Below, piece by piece: positions 25,266 through 37,203 of a stretch of DNA of 64,000 nt. Position numbers and translations under genes: made by a program. How positions within the stretch are numbered: the stretch's first letter is position 1; every line of letters starts with the position of its first letter. The notes under the pieces are model-generated. The model did no database searches. It was not told the DNA's origin and saw only the letters and a program-made list of their open reading frames with translations. Source of the stretch: Dipetalonema caudispina (taxonomy: Eukaryota > Nematoda > Chromadorea > Rhabditida > Onchocercidae); the NCBI GenBank assembly GCA_013365325.1, contig JABVXV010000040.1, forward strand, positions 124,001 to 188,000, in the 5' to 3' direction.

Positions 25266-28200
25266 TAAATTGATGCTGTCACTAGGAACAAAATTATAAA
25301 TAATAATCACAAATAATTATTACCAATTGTTTGTGCTACAAAACAATGAAAAAGAGGCGGAATTTTCAGAGACAACCAGTGACACATTTAGATGATGCTG
25401 AATAGCAATTATCAAAGCCGAGAAAAAATCGGCTAACGGCTAATGACAATTTACAACTCAAAGGACAACCTCCAAATGTGTATTGTGCGTGAGGGTCAAT
25501 TTACAATGCTTTTTGGACCAATCTCTTCAATGCCTTACACAAAGCAGTCCGAAAAATTTTTAATAGACATCTCTGGTTTTACAGATAATTTAAAAATTAC
25601 AAATTTCCGATTTACAAATAATGTATAACTGATTTTGCAAGACAGTTATACATATTTGTCGTATTATCTGGTTCCCTCAATTCACATATCCATGCAGTCT
25701 CCCTTTTCATGATTATCTAGTGTGTGAACATAGTTGTAGCAGACACAAAACTTGAGAGTTCCCAAGAAAAACTGAAAGTCTAAATTCCCATCAATAAATA
25801 GGCCGATCCTGAACAACTTGGAAGTCACAAGTACCGAACGACAAATCCCTGGAAAAATTCCCTTGTATAATATAAACTCTTCAACGGAAGCAGAACTTCT
25901 ATCACATGGATACGATCAAGATTTTCCTATATAATTATTGAGCCCACTGTCTTTAGGGAAATATAGAATTTCGTAGCCAGGTTTCGGAAAACAATTGCTT
26001 TTTAATACACACTTTCTCCAAAAGAAGGATAGAAAAGCTTAAAAAAAGGTGGCCCTGCATTGTTCGTAGCAATTTCTTAACCAAAAACTGTGAACAAAAT
26101 AAAGTGTACTGAACTTAATATGCATCAAGCACAGGAACGTGTGCTGCACAGGAATTTTGGCCAGGCATCGTAAGTTCACCTTTCTATGACTACAACTTTC
26201 AGCTTCCATGAGGTTCACACAGATTCTATTCCCGGATGAGTGAAATCCAATAATTAAGAATGGTCTACAAACTCCGGCCCAAAAGCGAATCCACCGTCAG
26301 TTTAACAATAAATAACGAAGTGTACTCGGTAATAATAACCATCGAAATCAGTGGGTGAAACTGAAAGACTTTGAATTCTGAATTATTTCAAATATGTTAC
26401 ATAATCGCAGTGAAATGCGATACCTTTGGCACTGTGCGCAAATAAAAAATACAAGCAATACTGTACAATTATGTGTTACCCAATAGGATAAGCTATGTAT
26501 TAAGATGCGCCTATATAAATATACAGATTTATATTAACAGCCTTGCTAAGTTTTTTCAGGGAGTGAAATTGCCAGCTAATCCTATTAAGATTCTCAAATA
26601 AAAAAACCTATTCAGAGATATGATAGACATAGGTGCATCTTAACAAAGGAACAAACGGTGGAACAATCCAATCTAATACATAGAAAAAACAAACATTTGA
26701 ATGAGTTTGGAATAAATTCTACAAAACAGCGTAGAAGAAACATTCTTTCCCATACTCCTACCTCGCCTTAGTAAACATACCACATATTTATAGCTCAAAA
26801 ATGCAATGCCATGGAAAAGTGCAAATAAAGCAAAGTAAATCGTTTTAGCAAACTACAAAAGCTTCATGGATACCTCGACTTTTTCATAATGAACAACGCA
26901 AGCAGGCGTCCCATGCCGTTCTGATCAGTTAACCCTCTCAAAAAAATATGCAGTTCCTCGACTGCTCAATTCTGTCAAACAAAAACAAGATCGAGACCAC
27001 AACATCAAAAAAGCATAGTTAGTTCTAGTTAAGATAGAGTCTAGGATTCAGCATATTTTTAAGAGACCAGAATTGGTTCTTCAAAAAAATTTCCGGAATG
27101 GTCTCTGAAAGACTGACAATGGGAAGCTAAACAGTTAGAACAAGTAACCGAGAGCTACTACTCACATGGAAGAGAAGCAATAATTCCAAAACACTGTACA
27201 AGTACTGCAAACAAAATGACAACAAATATGACATGTCTATAAAGCAAAAACAAAGAAGGCAGTGGCGTAGACTTCTAAATAAACTGAAGAGGCATAGGAA
27301 ATGAAATGAGAAATGTGGGAAAAGTACAGTATTTTGGAGTTTTCGTACAGATTCTCTAAACTGATTTTCTGGTGGCTCCCAAAGTTCGTGTTCCATGCTT
27401 AACAGATAATTCAGGCAGTAACATCTTTCATTCATATTTGAAAAGTCAATTAATTCTAGATAATCCTAAAAGACTTCACACATTCTGTATCAAAATCTTT
27501 CAGAACAAAAGAATCGTTAAGAAATTAGGACATGGGATATCCCATTAATACAATAATAAAAAGAGGATAAATTAATTGTATAAATACCAAAGTTCGAACA
27601 GAAAAGCTGCAAATAATCATCAAGAATGTACAACTTACAGAAAAGCTAGTCAAACATGAGATCAAACTTATGTAACGGTCTGCATGAGGTTATACAAAAA
27701 AGAACGATGCAACATGAAAACATTTACATGATGCAAATACAATCTGTACCACTTATGCTGTAAAATAGCAAGTTAAAATCTAAACTTGAAAAAAATTTAT
27801 GGAATTTGCAGAATTATTCAACCGATAAAGGTGATTCGTTACATCCAGCTCACTGCAATTACTCATAAACTTGAAAAGTTATAGTCTCATTTACTGGAAC
27901 CATTTTAGAAACATAAAAGAATGACTTTACCAAGAACATTTGTAAAGAATAAGATAAAAGCAAGCTTGTTTATACTCAAAATTTGCATAAGTGGTACCTA
28001 GAGTACGAGTCTGGTAGGTTAAAAAATGAACAAAGAAGCAAATTCACGCCAGTTAACATCGCCTCTTAAAACATTTATACCATAAGCTTAAAAACAAGAT
28101 ATTCCAAATTAACCCTGAGAAAATAGCAATATTGCTCAAACATAAGATAAAAACACTGTTAATGCATTGTTTAATTTGATCCCTTAAATTTCAGACTTCA

Positions 28201-28364
28201 TCTAAATTTGGAAAAGACTAAACTGCTGTAGAAGAGGAAAACCATAAAATCTGATTTCTTCAGTTTTCTATCCACATTTGCTATATCCTTCACAAAACTA
28301 TGTAAATTCGATTATAATTGCATTTTACAGAAAAAACTCCAAAAAATTTCAATCCCTGCCAGGG
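25266..28364. other. Intergenic region between nuo-4 and the MADF gene
   Basis: About 3.1 kb, AT-rich, holding the nuo-4 5' flank and the 3' flank of the MADF-BESS gene. Open frames such as the one at 27127-27435 on the minus strand lack splice context and look random. No RNA gene or repeat family recognised. Confidence 0.5.
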
Positions 28365-31300
28365 TCAATTTAGTCGTCGTGACGAGCCATCAACGTGCTG
28401 CCGGGTCGAAACAACATCATGAGAAGCTGTGCTCACCACAGCTGCAGCAGCAGCTTCATTCAACTCTTCATCATGAATCATTCTTGCGCAAGCTCCCAAA
28501 CCAAATCGCGCATCCATAAGTATTCGTTGAATATTCATTTTCGCCACTGCCTTCTAAAAAGCATAAGCAGAATATTAATTCAGCACAAAAACTTTTGCTG
28601 AATTAACATAAATCCGCAACAAAAAGCTTAATCTCTTTGCTCTATACTCCGAAATTTCCTTTGTGTAACGACTAATCAATTCAAATAGGTTTAACAAAGT
28701 CATATAAGTTCCTGGTCGAAATGCGAGAATCTTGAGACAGAATTTCAGCTGAAAAACAGTTAAGTGCTAAGTGCAAGTTCGAAATGATAATCTTTTTTAT
28801 GATTAGATTTATTAAGATAACTAACCTCATCCTCATTTAACCTTGACAAATAATTAGCTATTGAATTGGCGAATGCAAGATTAGCATCATGTTCTTCTTG
28901 CAACGACTGGCTTGGTAGCACGGCATAATGCGGATGCTCCACTAAAACGGCTTGGGTCACGAATCGATGCCCAGCCTGTTGTCGCAGCGGTATCGAGGAA
29001 GTCTGCGGTAATCCTGGAATCAAATGAATTTCACAGCTATTCTCCTGCAAATCAACAGAAATGAAGCGAAAGAAGAGGAACGATTCCTCAATCAATGAAT
29101 ATGTTTCGCAAGCTGATACTATAAGTTATAACATACCCATCTGAGCAGCATGAGGTGTTGTTAATACGGTGGCACGATGAGGTGAAACGGAAATTCCGGA
29201 ATGTGAATGCGAGCTGTTCGGAGCCTGCTGCTGATGCAACTGTAAAATAAAAGAAAATTAGTATGATTCTCGAAAGCGTCTGCTTTTCGAAATATATTCG
29301 AATTTCATAAAATTCTTGAGAGGTGGTCAGGAAAAAAGTTATTCAGAGATATCAGAAAAACTAACAAACCTGTTGCTGTTGCACGGTTTGACCCAAGACT
29401 ACATTTGTGCCTCCTGCAACTGCAGTAGCGGGGCGCTGATCTAGAACTACCTTTTCATTCCCCGATACTGTCCCTGAAATCTTTGTACCATGTTCCGGAA
29501 AAAAATGACAGTTAAATTTAAGGAATTATAACAGTTAGCAAATTCTGACACCACAAATAACTTTCGACCTTGATCAATGGTAACAGTTTTCTCGGAAATT
29601 CCATCATCCAAAACAACTTCATCGCCTAACTGTCCACGACCATTTGACATTCCTTGCATACTAACTGCTGCAACACGTTTTCTACGTTGTGGAATACCCA
29701 CAATCTTCAATTCACCACAAACTGTCGACACGCCGTTATTCACTGACACTGCATCGGTATTTAATTCTGACACATTTACTAATCGATACCTGCAAGTAAA
29801 CAGACCAGTATCCAGTTTGTAAAGTTAAATTTCGAAATTTCCAAAATCAAATAATTGCGTGAGAAAACATTCTCTAGGACTCAATCAGAATTATCAAAAA
29901 AGAAGTCAAAAGCAAATTCATCCAATTTATAAAAAATCCGGCACAAAACCAAAAACAAAAAAGGAAAAGTCCTACAGTAAGTGATGATTGATTCTTGAAG
30001 ACTTACATCTTTTGTGACCCATGCTGGTAAAAAGTTGTCGGATCAATGATCATTGTCACCGTGCCACCATCATCTAGAGGAAAGAATAACATTAACTAAT
30101 CCTCCAGATGAATTGCAAAGATACTATATTGAAATATTATCTTACAAGCACGCTTCCGATCATGATAATGTGAAATAGTAATAGCCTAACTGAAGAGCAG
30201 TAAAAGTTACTTGTCCTGACGTTAACATCCTTCTTAATCACACTAGTCATCGGTGCCACACCTCGTGCGGTAACCGTTACCACTCCACCATCGGCCGTTT
30301 GTAATTGCTGTCCTATTCTTGGTCTTGGCTCTACTTTAGGTAACAAAATGGGTTGCTGTTGTTGTTGCTGAGGCGATGCTACCTAGAAAGATATACTGAT
30401 TATCACATGAAAAAAAAAACATCTACCACGCACAGTGAAATTTTACTTACGTCTGCCCCACATGTTTCTTTTCAGGTTGTTCGATTTTTCTCTATTCATG
30501 AATTTCATACAGTTAATGAACAAACTGAACTTAGCTTCTAAACTGTGCTGGAAGGTAGAGACATTCAATACCAATATCTTATAATTACCTGTTGCGATTG
30601 AACGGCAGTCAGTACTACCATACTCGATGGGTGCTGATTTAGAGTCTGCCGCTGACGCTGTTGCAAAACAACTTGCTGTTGATTAGAATGTGAAGTTGCT
30701 GCTACGGATGTTCCAACGTCTATTTCACTACTTGCTGTTGACGAACACGGACTTCCATTATCTTAAAATAACTTAAACTCCTAAACATAATGAAAATTTG
30801 TTATAATTCTAGCACGAGAGACATATTACCAATGAATAACCACATATAAAATATTGACCAACAACAAACTCGATCGATCCTTAGATGTAAGAAATGATCA
30901 CTACTTGGCAAAAATCGTAAATAATGTAGATTAAATGGGGTTTCTGAGGAGCGTAGAAAAAGCAAATCCTCTCTTCTACATTAGGCATGGATCACGTTTG
31001 AATATTCATGAAAAATAGAAAATTACAAATCCCAGAAAGCAGAGTAAGATTTCCGACGGATGGGAATTGAGAGAATAAAAACTGAAAAGTGCAACTCAGA
31101 AAGAACAATGAATAGTAAAAACAAATGGGCTTCAGAAAACCTTTAAATAAATATGGAATAAACATTGGGAAGAGCACCCCGCCTGAAACGATCAAATGAA
31201 TCGCAAAAAAAGTTTTTGTCTCGAAAGTCAAACCTAGTGCACATAATAAAACATCTGAAATACTCACATAAGTTTTGTTTGAAAGTGAAACCTGTGGCAG

Positions 31301-33636
31301 ACGTTGAAATGGCATTCGTATTTCTTTCGCCATTTGACCCATTTGGCAATACATGATCTCGTAAAGTGTTATATTCACATGAGACTTGTGCGTTTACCAT
31401 TTGAAGCTGATTTGTTTGTTGATAACTGTAAAAATTCTGCTTGAAATTTCTAGCAGGTGAACCATGTGTAAGAAATGTAAAACTTTCCAATTTAAAACAT
31501 AAATGATTACCTGCTTACAGTTACACCATCTGCAGAACTAATAGATGTTCCCTGACTAGAAGCTTCTTGTTTGACGTTACCTATAAGGTTGTAATGTACA
31601 AAATATGTTCCAGTATTATTGACTCCTGTTGGCGCAATCACCGCTAGGGTGCTACCATTTTGACCTTCAAAAGAGGAAGTAAAAACAGAAAATTTTAATA
31701 ACATGCTTGTATAATCTAGAAACCGTTGTAGGAGACAGAAAATTTTTATCCTCACAATTTCTGAGTCACACAAAACACGTAAATTTCTTAAAATTTATTC
31801 TCGTTTTGTCTGTGAATAAAAGCCCACTCACTGGGAGATCAACAAACATAATAAATCCTACACAGGAAACACTACCGGAAGATGGATTACCTTACTCGAA
31901 CAAATCATCAGTTGCCTGATGCCTCTTATTGACGAGAGAAAAAGTGTACGGTAGTTGTACTGACAAATGATCATAAAAGCAAGCGTAAAGCATGCGGTTC
32001 ATTTGCCTAAGTGCTGCCATTTATTATTGCACCATCAAAATGACATTTCAGAATAACAGCAAGTCTAGGCTGCACTCTTCCGCCTGGCGCTTCTGCAGGA
32101 TGTAACGATGCGAAACTTCCAGAACCACAATGTTTTCAGATCTTTTTCCAAAGAAATTCATTTAAATAAAACACTATTCTAACAGGAACTCTGCAGTTAT
32201 ATTCCTTTTTGAAGGAAAAAGATACTTTCTTTACTTTGCTGCATCGGAAAAAGATGGGATACGACGGTTGTAGATATCACTTACATAAAAGAAAAGTGAC
32301 AAAAACTAAACATTCTGAACTGAAATCAAATATATTCCACATTTCTGTAATCCGCTACCGCTGTTCAAGCAACAAGCGCATCACAAAGAGGTAGAATTCT
32401 CTTTCTTACAAGAAGATTGGAGCCAAAAATTTCTTTACCTTGACTACTGCTTGGTTGTTGTGAAGTGAGATTCTGAATCTGCTGATGCTGCATACTTGAA
32501 GGACTTACAACTACACCAACAGATGTAGAGTGAAGGTTACTCGTCACGTTCTAAAAAATGCATAAAACACTTTAAAAAAGCAAAAAAAAAAAAAAAAAAA
32601 AAATGGAATAACTTTTCCACGCCTTTTCGTTTTATCATACGTTAGATCAAAAATGTGCTTAAATAAACATTTTCCTGCTTCTTATTTAGGACATTCCACT
32701 ACTAGAGAAAATTCAACATATATCACTACTTTATATAATTCAACTTACATCAACTAAAAATGGTTCAATCCATCGCATCATTTCGGTGAACTGTCGTGAG
32801 GAAGACGATGTGTTCATATTAATGACATTGCTTGATGTAGAACAGTTAGAACCACCTGATGCATGACGCTCACGAGAAGTGATAAGAGAATCCTAAAATT
32901 TTGAAAAAAATCCATAAAATTCATTTAATGGACAATCTGATATAAGCAAGCACAGTGCAAAAAAAAAAAAAGATGAAATAAAGCTCTGCTTTTGCTGTGT
33001 GACCTGATTATTTTCACCCGAATCAACATTTCGCCGTTTCCTCCGTTCACGTACGTACCGATCGCGTATTCTTTTCCACTGCATTTGTAATGCATGCGCG
33101 TCATCTGTTAAAAAAGTTCAACAGTCAGATGCCAGAGATGCAAACAGCAAACGGTTCAAATATTTAGCTCGATGAAAAATTCAGGGAAACAGTGGAATGT
33201 AGACAGCAAACCCAAAAGGGATATGTAAGCATGGCAGTTTTGAATAAGGAAAGTAGTGGCATTGACTGTCATGGAATTTCATGTCCAGAAATAAAATTAC
33301 TATAAACACCATTTATACAAAACAAAATAAAGAAAAAATAGAACAAAGAAGAACAAAACAGCAGGACGTACCTTTAAATCCGAGTTCAACACGTAATTTT
33401 TGCCACACTTGAATCCTGTATTGCGCGCTAGAATGTTTATTCCCATAATGTTCATGACTGGGATTGTATAAACATGGTTCTGCTTTCACAGCTTCAATCA
33501 GGCGACGAGTGAAACCTTCATCCACAACTGATGTTGAAATCAATGGTGTCCCACTGGTAGCAATAGCGGTACTTAGAGTAGTAGTAGTACCGCCTGTATG
33601 TTGTCCGACGGCCGACTGGATCTGAACCGCTGGCAT
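28365..33636 (-). CDS. MADF-BESS type transcription factor, glutamine-rich
   Basis: Predicted nuclear DNA-binding protein of the Adf-1/MADF class. Fifteen minus-strand exons, all in phase, give 755 residues: 33636-33372, 33104-33004, 32892-32749, 32550-32439, 31664-31511, 31425-31292, 30761-30589, 30382-30211, 30073-30007, 29789-29569, 29473-29370, 29239-29137, 29013-28826, 28748-28608, 28553-28365. The MADF domain spans exons 1-2: FTRRLIEAVKAEPCLYNPSH, then VWQKLRVELGFKDDAHALQM and QWKRIRDRYVRERRKRR (Trp and basic helix as in the family). The middle is low complexity, rich in Ser, Thr, Gln and Val, with Q runs in exons 7, 8 and 11-12 and a basic IPQRRKRVA patch in exon 10. Near the C-terminus a BESS-like helix pair reads LAFANSIANYLSRLNEDELK across exons 13-14, followed by a leucine-rich segment and an alanine run in the last exon. 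The intron before the last exon is only about 54 bases. Target genes unknown. Extra 5' UTR exons are possible. Confidence 0.85.
32582..32603 (+). repeat. Poly(A) run in a MADF gene intron
   Basis: About 22 consecutive A on the plus strand (T on the gene strand), inside the intron between exons 32892-32749 and 32550-32439. It may be length-variable. Confidence 0.8.
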
Positions 33637-35062
33637 ATAATCAATATTTCTTGATTGTTTCCCTGGAAACCATGATTTTTCTGCACAACAGTTTTAGCTT
33701 TCTTGAATCGTGATTTTGCCTATTCCTAGAGCAGTATAAGATGTCTAACCAATGGAAATTTTGGAAAGCCATAAATGAAAGCCCGTTGGTATCCTCCAGA
33801 ACAAATGAAATGGTGTATCCTATGCATACTCAGCTTCTACGTTCTGTGTATCCTTGAGGGATGAAAAAAAAATGAACTAATCATCTTCATATAGTTAGTG
33901 GAAAAAAAAAGATTCCAATAAATATTCCAAGCGGACCCACCTAAGACTCCAAAAACGATATGCTGCAGCGCGTGCCGCCTGGCACTGACCGGCTTGATAA
34001 TTTCCAGTATCACCGCTTACGTGCAAAATGACAGCTGCAACGAAATTTCAACGTTTCTTTTTTCTGTTTTTTTTCATTTACTCCACATTTTTGTCGTACG
34101 TCTTTTTTGACGAATAATGTTGGCTTTCTTTGTGAAGAAAATATTTTCTTCCTCATTTTCCTGATATTTGTGCCAACGATGCCCTTAAAAACGTGGCAAT
34201 CATTTGGGAAAGGGTTTCATAACTTGCTTTCAATCAAACATGCATGACGCCATTGAGCTTATTTATAGTTTACGTTATACATTCGGAAGGTTAAGACTTG
34301 TTAGCTTGCAAATGGTGAAAGCAATCCTGACCTGATGGAGAAGTATGAATCACCGAATAATAAAATTAACATTTGAGACGTTGATATGCATTTGTCCTGA
34401 AATGTAAGTAAATAGTAAGTGATAACAAGTGATAAAAGCAATGACAGCGATGCTACCGATAACAACGGAAGTGTTAGTTAATTCATAGGCAGATATGGTC
34501 TAATCTTTCCAACTTTTCCCATCTAATTTGATACATTATTAGATGACCTGATAGCCATCAATACATAAATTATGTCAAATTGTATAATAGAATTTTCAGA
34601 AAATCATACTTGACTTGATGACTCATTCTCTACATCTACCCCACATTTTACTGTTTAACTCATTTGTGATTTTTCCAAATCTGTACCGTATAATTTTCAA
34701 AATTTCATATTATCAATGGAAGGGGAATACCGCTACGCGACACGCAACGCCCTACACGCAAATGCCGCACAACGCCGGTCGCTAACGCCCCCAGGCGCCA
34801 AAAACCTAAAAGCGATGCGGATGCGATGCGGGAGTTACAGTAAAAATCGTTCTGAGACTTGCATTCAACTAAAGCAGCCCTTTATGACATTTTTGGGCGC
34901 AAATATTTAGTTGGCGCAAAGGTGCAATGTAGATGTGAGGGGAGGATGTGTTTGTTTTATTGATGAAGAGTTTCAGCAATTGCATAGAAGTGTCTTTACT
35001 TCTTCTTTAATTAGTTATTTTTTTTTGTCTGTGTCGTAAGTAATTATTAATGTAACTTTCAG
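33637..35062. other. Divergent promoter region between MADF and SRR1-like genes
   Basis: The two genes are transcribed away from each other, so this 1.4 kb must hold both promoters. A TTTCCAG acceptor-like site on the minus strand (about 33663) lies about 26 bases upstream of the MADF start codon. The part near the SRR1-like gene is unusually GC-rich and is listed separately. Confidence 0.6.
34716..34925 (+). promoter_or_regulatory. GC-rich island with E2F-like sites upstream of SRR1-like gene
   Basis: A local patch clearly richer in G+C and CpG than its surroundings. It contains GGCGCCAAAAA (from 34794), TTTTGGGCGCAAAT (about 34891-34904) and TTGGCGCAAA (34911-34920). These resemble the E2F consensus TTTSSCGC / GGCGCCAAA in both orientations. 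The cluster lies about 140-270 bases upstream of the SRR1-like trans-splice site. The open frame crossing it is probably not coding. Confidence 0.45.
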
Positions 35063-35074
35063 CGTTCAACTTAT
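35061..35074 (+). promoter_or_regulatory. Spliced-leader acceptor and 5' UTR of the SRR1-like gene
   Basis: AACTTTCAG ends at 35062 and is followed by 12 bases and the ATG at 35075. No upstream coding exon fits, so a trans-splice site is likely. It fixes the start codon choice. Confidence 0.5.
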
Positions 35075-36838
35075 ATGACCTCTGAAACAGACAAAGAAAT
35101 TGCATTTGTATCTGGCGACGATGAACAGTTTATTGTTGTGAGAAGGAGCGGGAAAAAAAATTGGCGACGATCTCGTGGAAGAGATGAGAAAGTTGCAACA
35201 ACTCTTTGTTATCCAGAGGATCAGATTTCGGTAGAGAGAATTGATACGGTCATGAAGAATGCCTGCAACAGCGTCGAGATGATCAAGTACAGGTGGAACT
35301 GTTAAGTCTATTGTTATTCTCTTTACCTCCTTCTCTCTTCCTCTTCCTCTTCTCTGGAAAACAAAATCATTAACAATGACGCTGTGTAATAAGCTTATCA
35401 AAGAAGATAAGGAAATAATGCTTCGGTAAAGGAGAAATAAATGTAAAACCGAGAGCTGGAAAGGAAGTAATTCAGTCCAGCTTCTTCATCCTACCTGAGG
35501 GCTGTGAGTGCTTTTGTATATTTGAGGAAGTAAGCTAGAAACCAAAAACATTACCGACTAGAACTTGAATGATTTAGTATATGGGACACTTTCTTCTTGG
35601 CAGTTGTGAAAGTTGGAATTACCATCAGGTACATTACGAAGAAATCACTGTTTAAAATTTGTTTTTGCATTTCAGCCAGCAGATTATTGCTTTACTTCTC
35701 AAATCCCTCTCTGGACGTCAACTTTCAAGCATTTGGGCCCTTGGACTGGGTTCTTTCTGTCGCTCCTATTATCCTGGTTGTGATCAGCTAGCGGTGTTGC
35801 TTGAGTTGAAAGATTATTTTGGATGTGAAGTTTACTTCCAAGAACCTTGCTTGACAGAAATGGAAAAAGTTCGTTAGTCCTTTTCCCAGCATTAATTTCT
35901 CTTTCGCAGATTTGGAAGACTTTCTTGAATTATGTGGAAAATAGGTGGGGATGGACAGTAGACATACCGAGTTTGAAAAGAAAGCTGTGGATTTATTATA
36001 GCATTTACTTATTCCACCAGAATGTTGAAGTCTCATTGATTGCTTTCCAGATTAAAATGAACTTACGAGATATTTTTTCTTCCTGATTTTCTGTTTCTAT
36101 ATTCTAGTATTTCATTCTTCTATGTGAATGTTTTTGCACATGAATTAATGTTTTCCAATTTAAGGATAAAGAAATTGATTTTTAGCAGTGGTTGTGCGAT
36201 CATGCTATTTGCGTATCGGAAACCAAAGATTTGTTAGAATGTCGAGTATCTGGTGATGACGATAACAGTGATGATATCGTGCTGTTCTATGCACCTCACT
36301 GTGGCCATGCTGTGTACAATAGTGTAATTTATGCGCATAGGAAGAAACTAAAAAGGATTATTATTGCAGGTAAGCTGTTACTTTTATTTGGCTTAGCTTG
36401 CCTTTTTCGAGGTACGCAGTAGGAGTGATGTTTGAAACATATGGTGTTTTTTGCGGCACATGAAGTTTTTTTCTTTCGGTATTTTCACACTGATTTTGAT
36501 TTTGATGCATTTCACAAAGTTGATTATTAAATTAATTTCCAGGTAATAACCTTCATTCGATGGATTTAGCGGCCCAACACTTAGATAAATATGAAGAATC
36601 CGTATTAACTCCTGAAGAATGTAACGTAAAAGATTTGGAAAAGTCTGATTGTAGTGAACTTCAAGCTCTTTCACTCTATAGTAGAGTATGCACATTATTG
36701 AAATTTCCCATTTTCAAATCAAATTTTGCTGTTTTCAACGATACAGCTTTACATTTCCTGTCACAAAATGCTCCACTACCAGAAATTTCCGAAACAAGGC
36801 CGAATTATCGACTCTTTAGGCACGAAATTGTGATTTGA
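35075..36838 (+). CDS. SRR1-like (SRRD family) protein
   Basis: Member of the SRR1 domain family, named after the Arabidopsis circadian/light-signalling gene; the animal member SRRD has been linked to heme homeostasis and clock function. The biochemical activity is not settled. Exons 35075-35292, 35676-35868, 36186-36369 and 36543-36838 join in phase to give 296 residues. The N-terminus has a basic RRSGKKNWRRSRGR stretch. Family motifs: IWALGLGSFCRSYYPGCDQL with a leucine-rich helix (exon 2), DIVLFYAPHCGHAVYNSVIY (exon 3), RIIIAGN across the exon 3-4 junction, and FAVFNDTALHFLSQ near the end. The long intron 35869-36185 contains another open stretch starting IWKTFLNYVENRW after a TTTCGCAG acceptor. 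I left it out because the direct splice keeps the family spacing, but an alternative exon is possible. Confidence 0.82.
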
Positions 36839-37094
36839 ATTATCCTAATGAAAATGATGATTGAAAACTTAGTTGTATATTGTTATTTAGGTATTTTCAC
36901 CAGTTTTCTGTGGGATCAATTTTCGTTACAGTTTTATTCTTTTTATCGTTGTACGAATTAATTGTAGTTAATTTGGCATCGTATTATTTCATCATAAGGA
37001 ACACTGAAGTAATATTTCTCATTCAACTTCGCTTTTTATTATTATAATTCACAAAACGTAATCATATATTTTGCTATAATCAAGGAGCAATTAC

Positions 37095-37203
37095 ATGTTT
37101 TGGACCAAAAGATTTATTCTGACCCGTCGCATGGTTTACGCCTCACAGAATGATTTGTGTTGGGATCCTCAAACGTTGCTACCAAATCGAAAGTTAGGAA
37201 CTA
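37095..37203 (+). other. Possible orphan first coding exon
   Basis: An ATG at 37095 opens 36 codons ending in ACTA before a consensus donor GTAAGAT. The product starts MFWTKRFILTRRMVYASQND and continues to LPNRKLGT. The N-terminus is basic with few acidic residues, like a mitochondrial targeting peptide, and base composition is richer in G+C than the flanks. I could not find convincing downstream exons in phase, so this may be a real 5' exon of a long-intron gene, a remnant, or chance. Confidence 0.3.

Noticed and set aside
34716..34910. Arg/Ala-rich open frame in the GC-rich patch
   Set aside because: Composition is explained by the CpG-rich promoter patch; no splice or family support.
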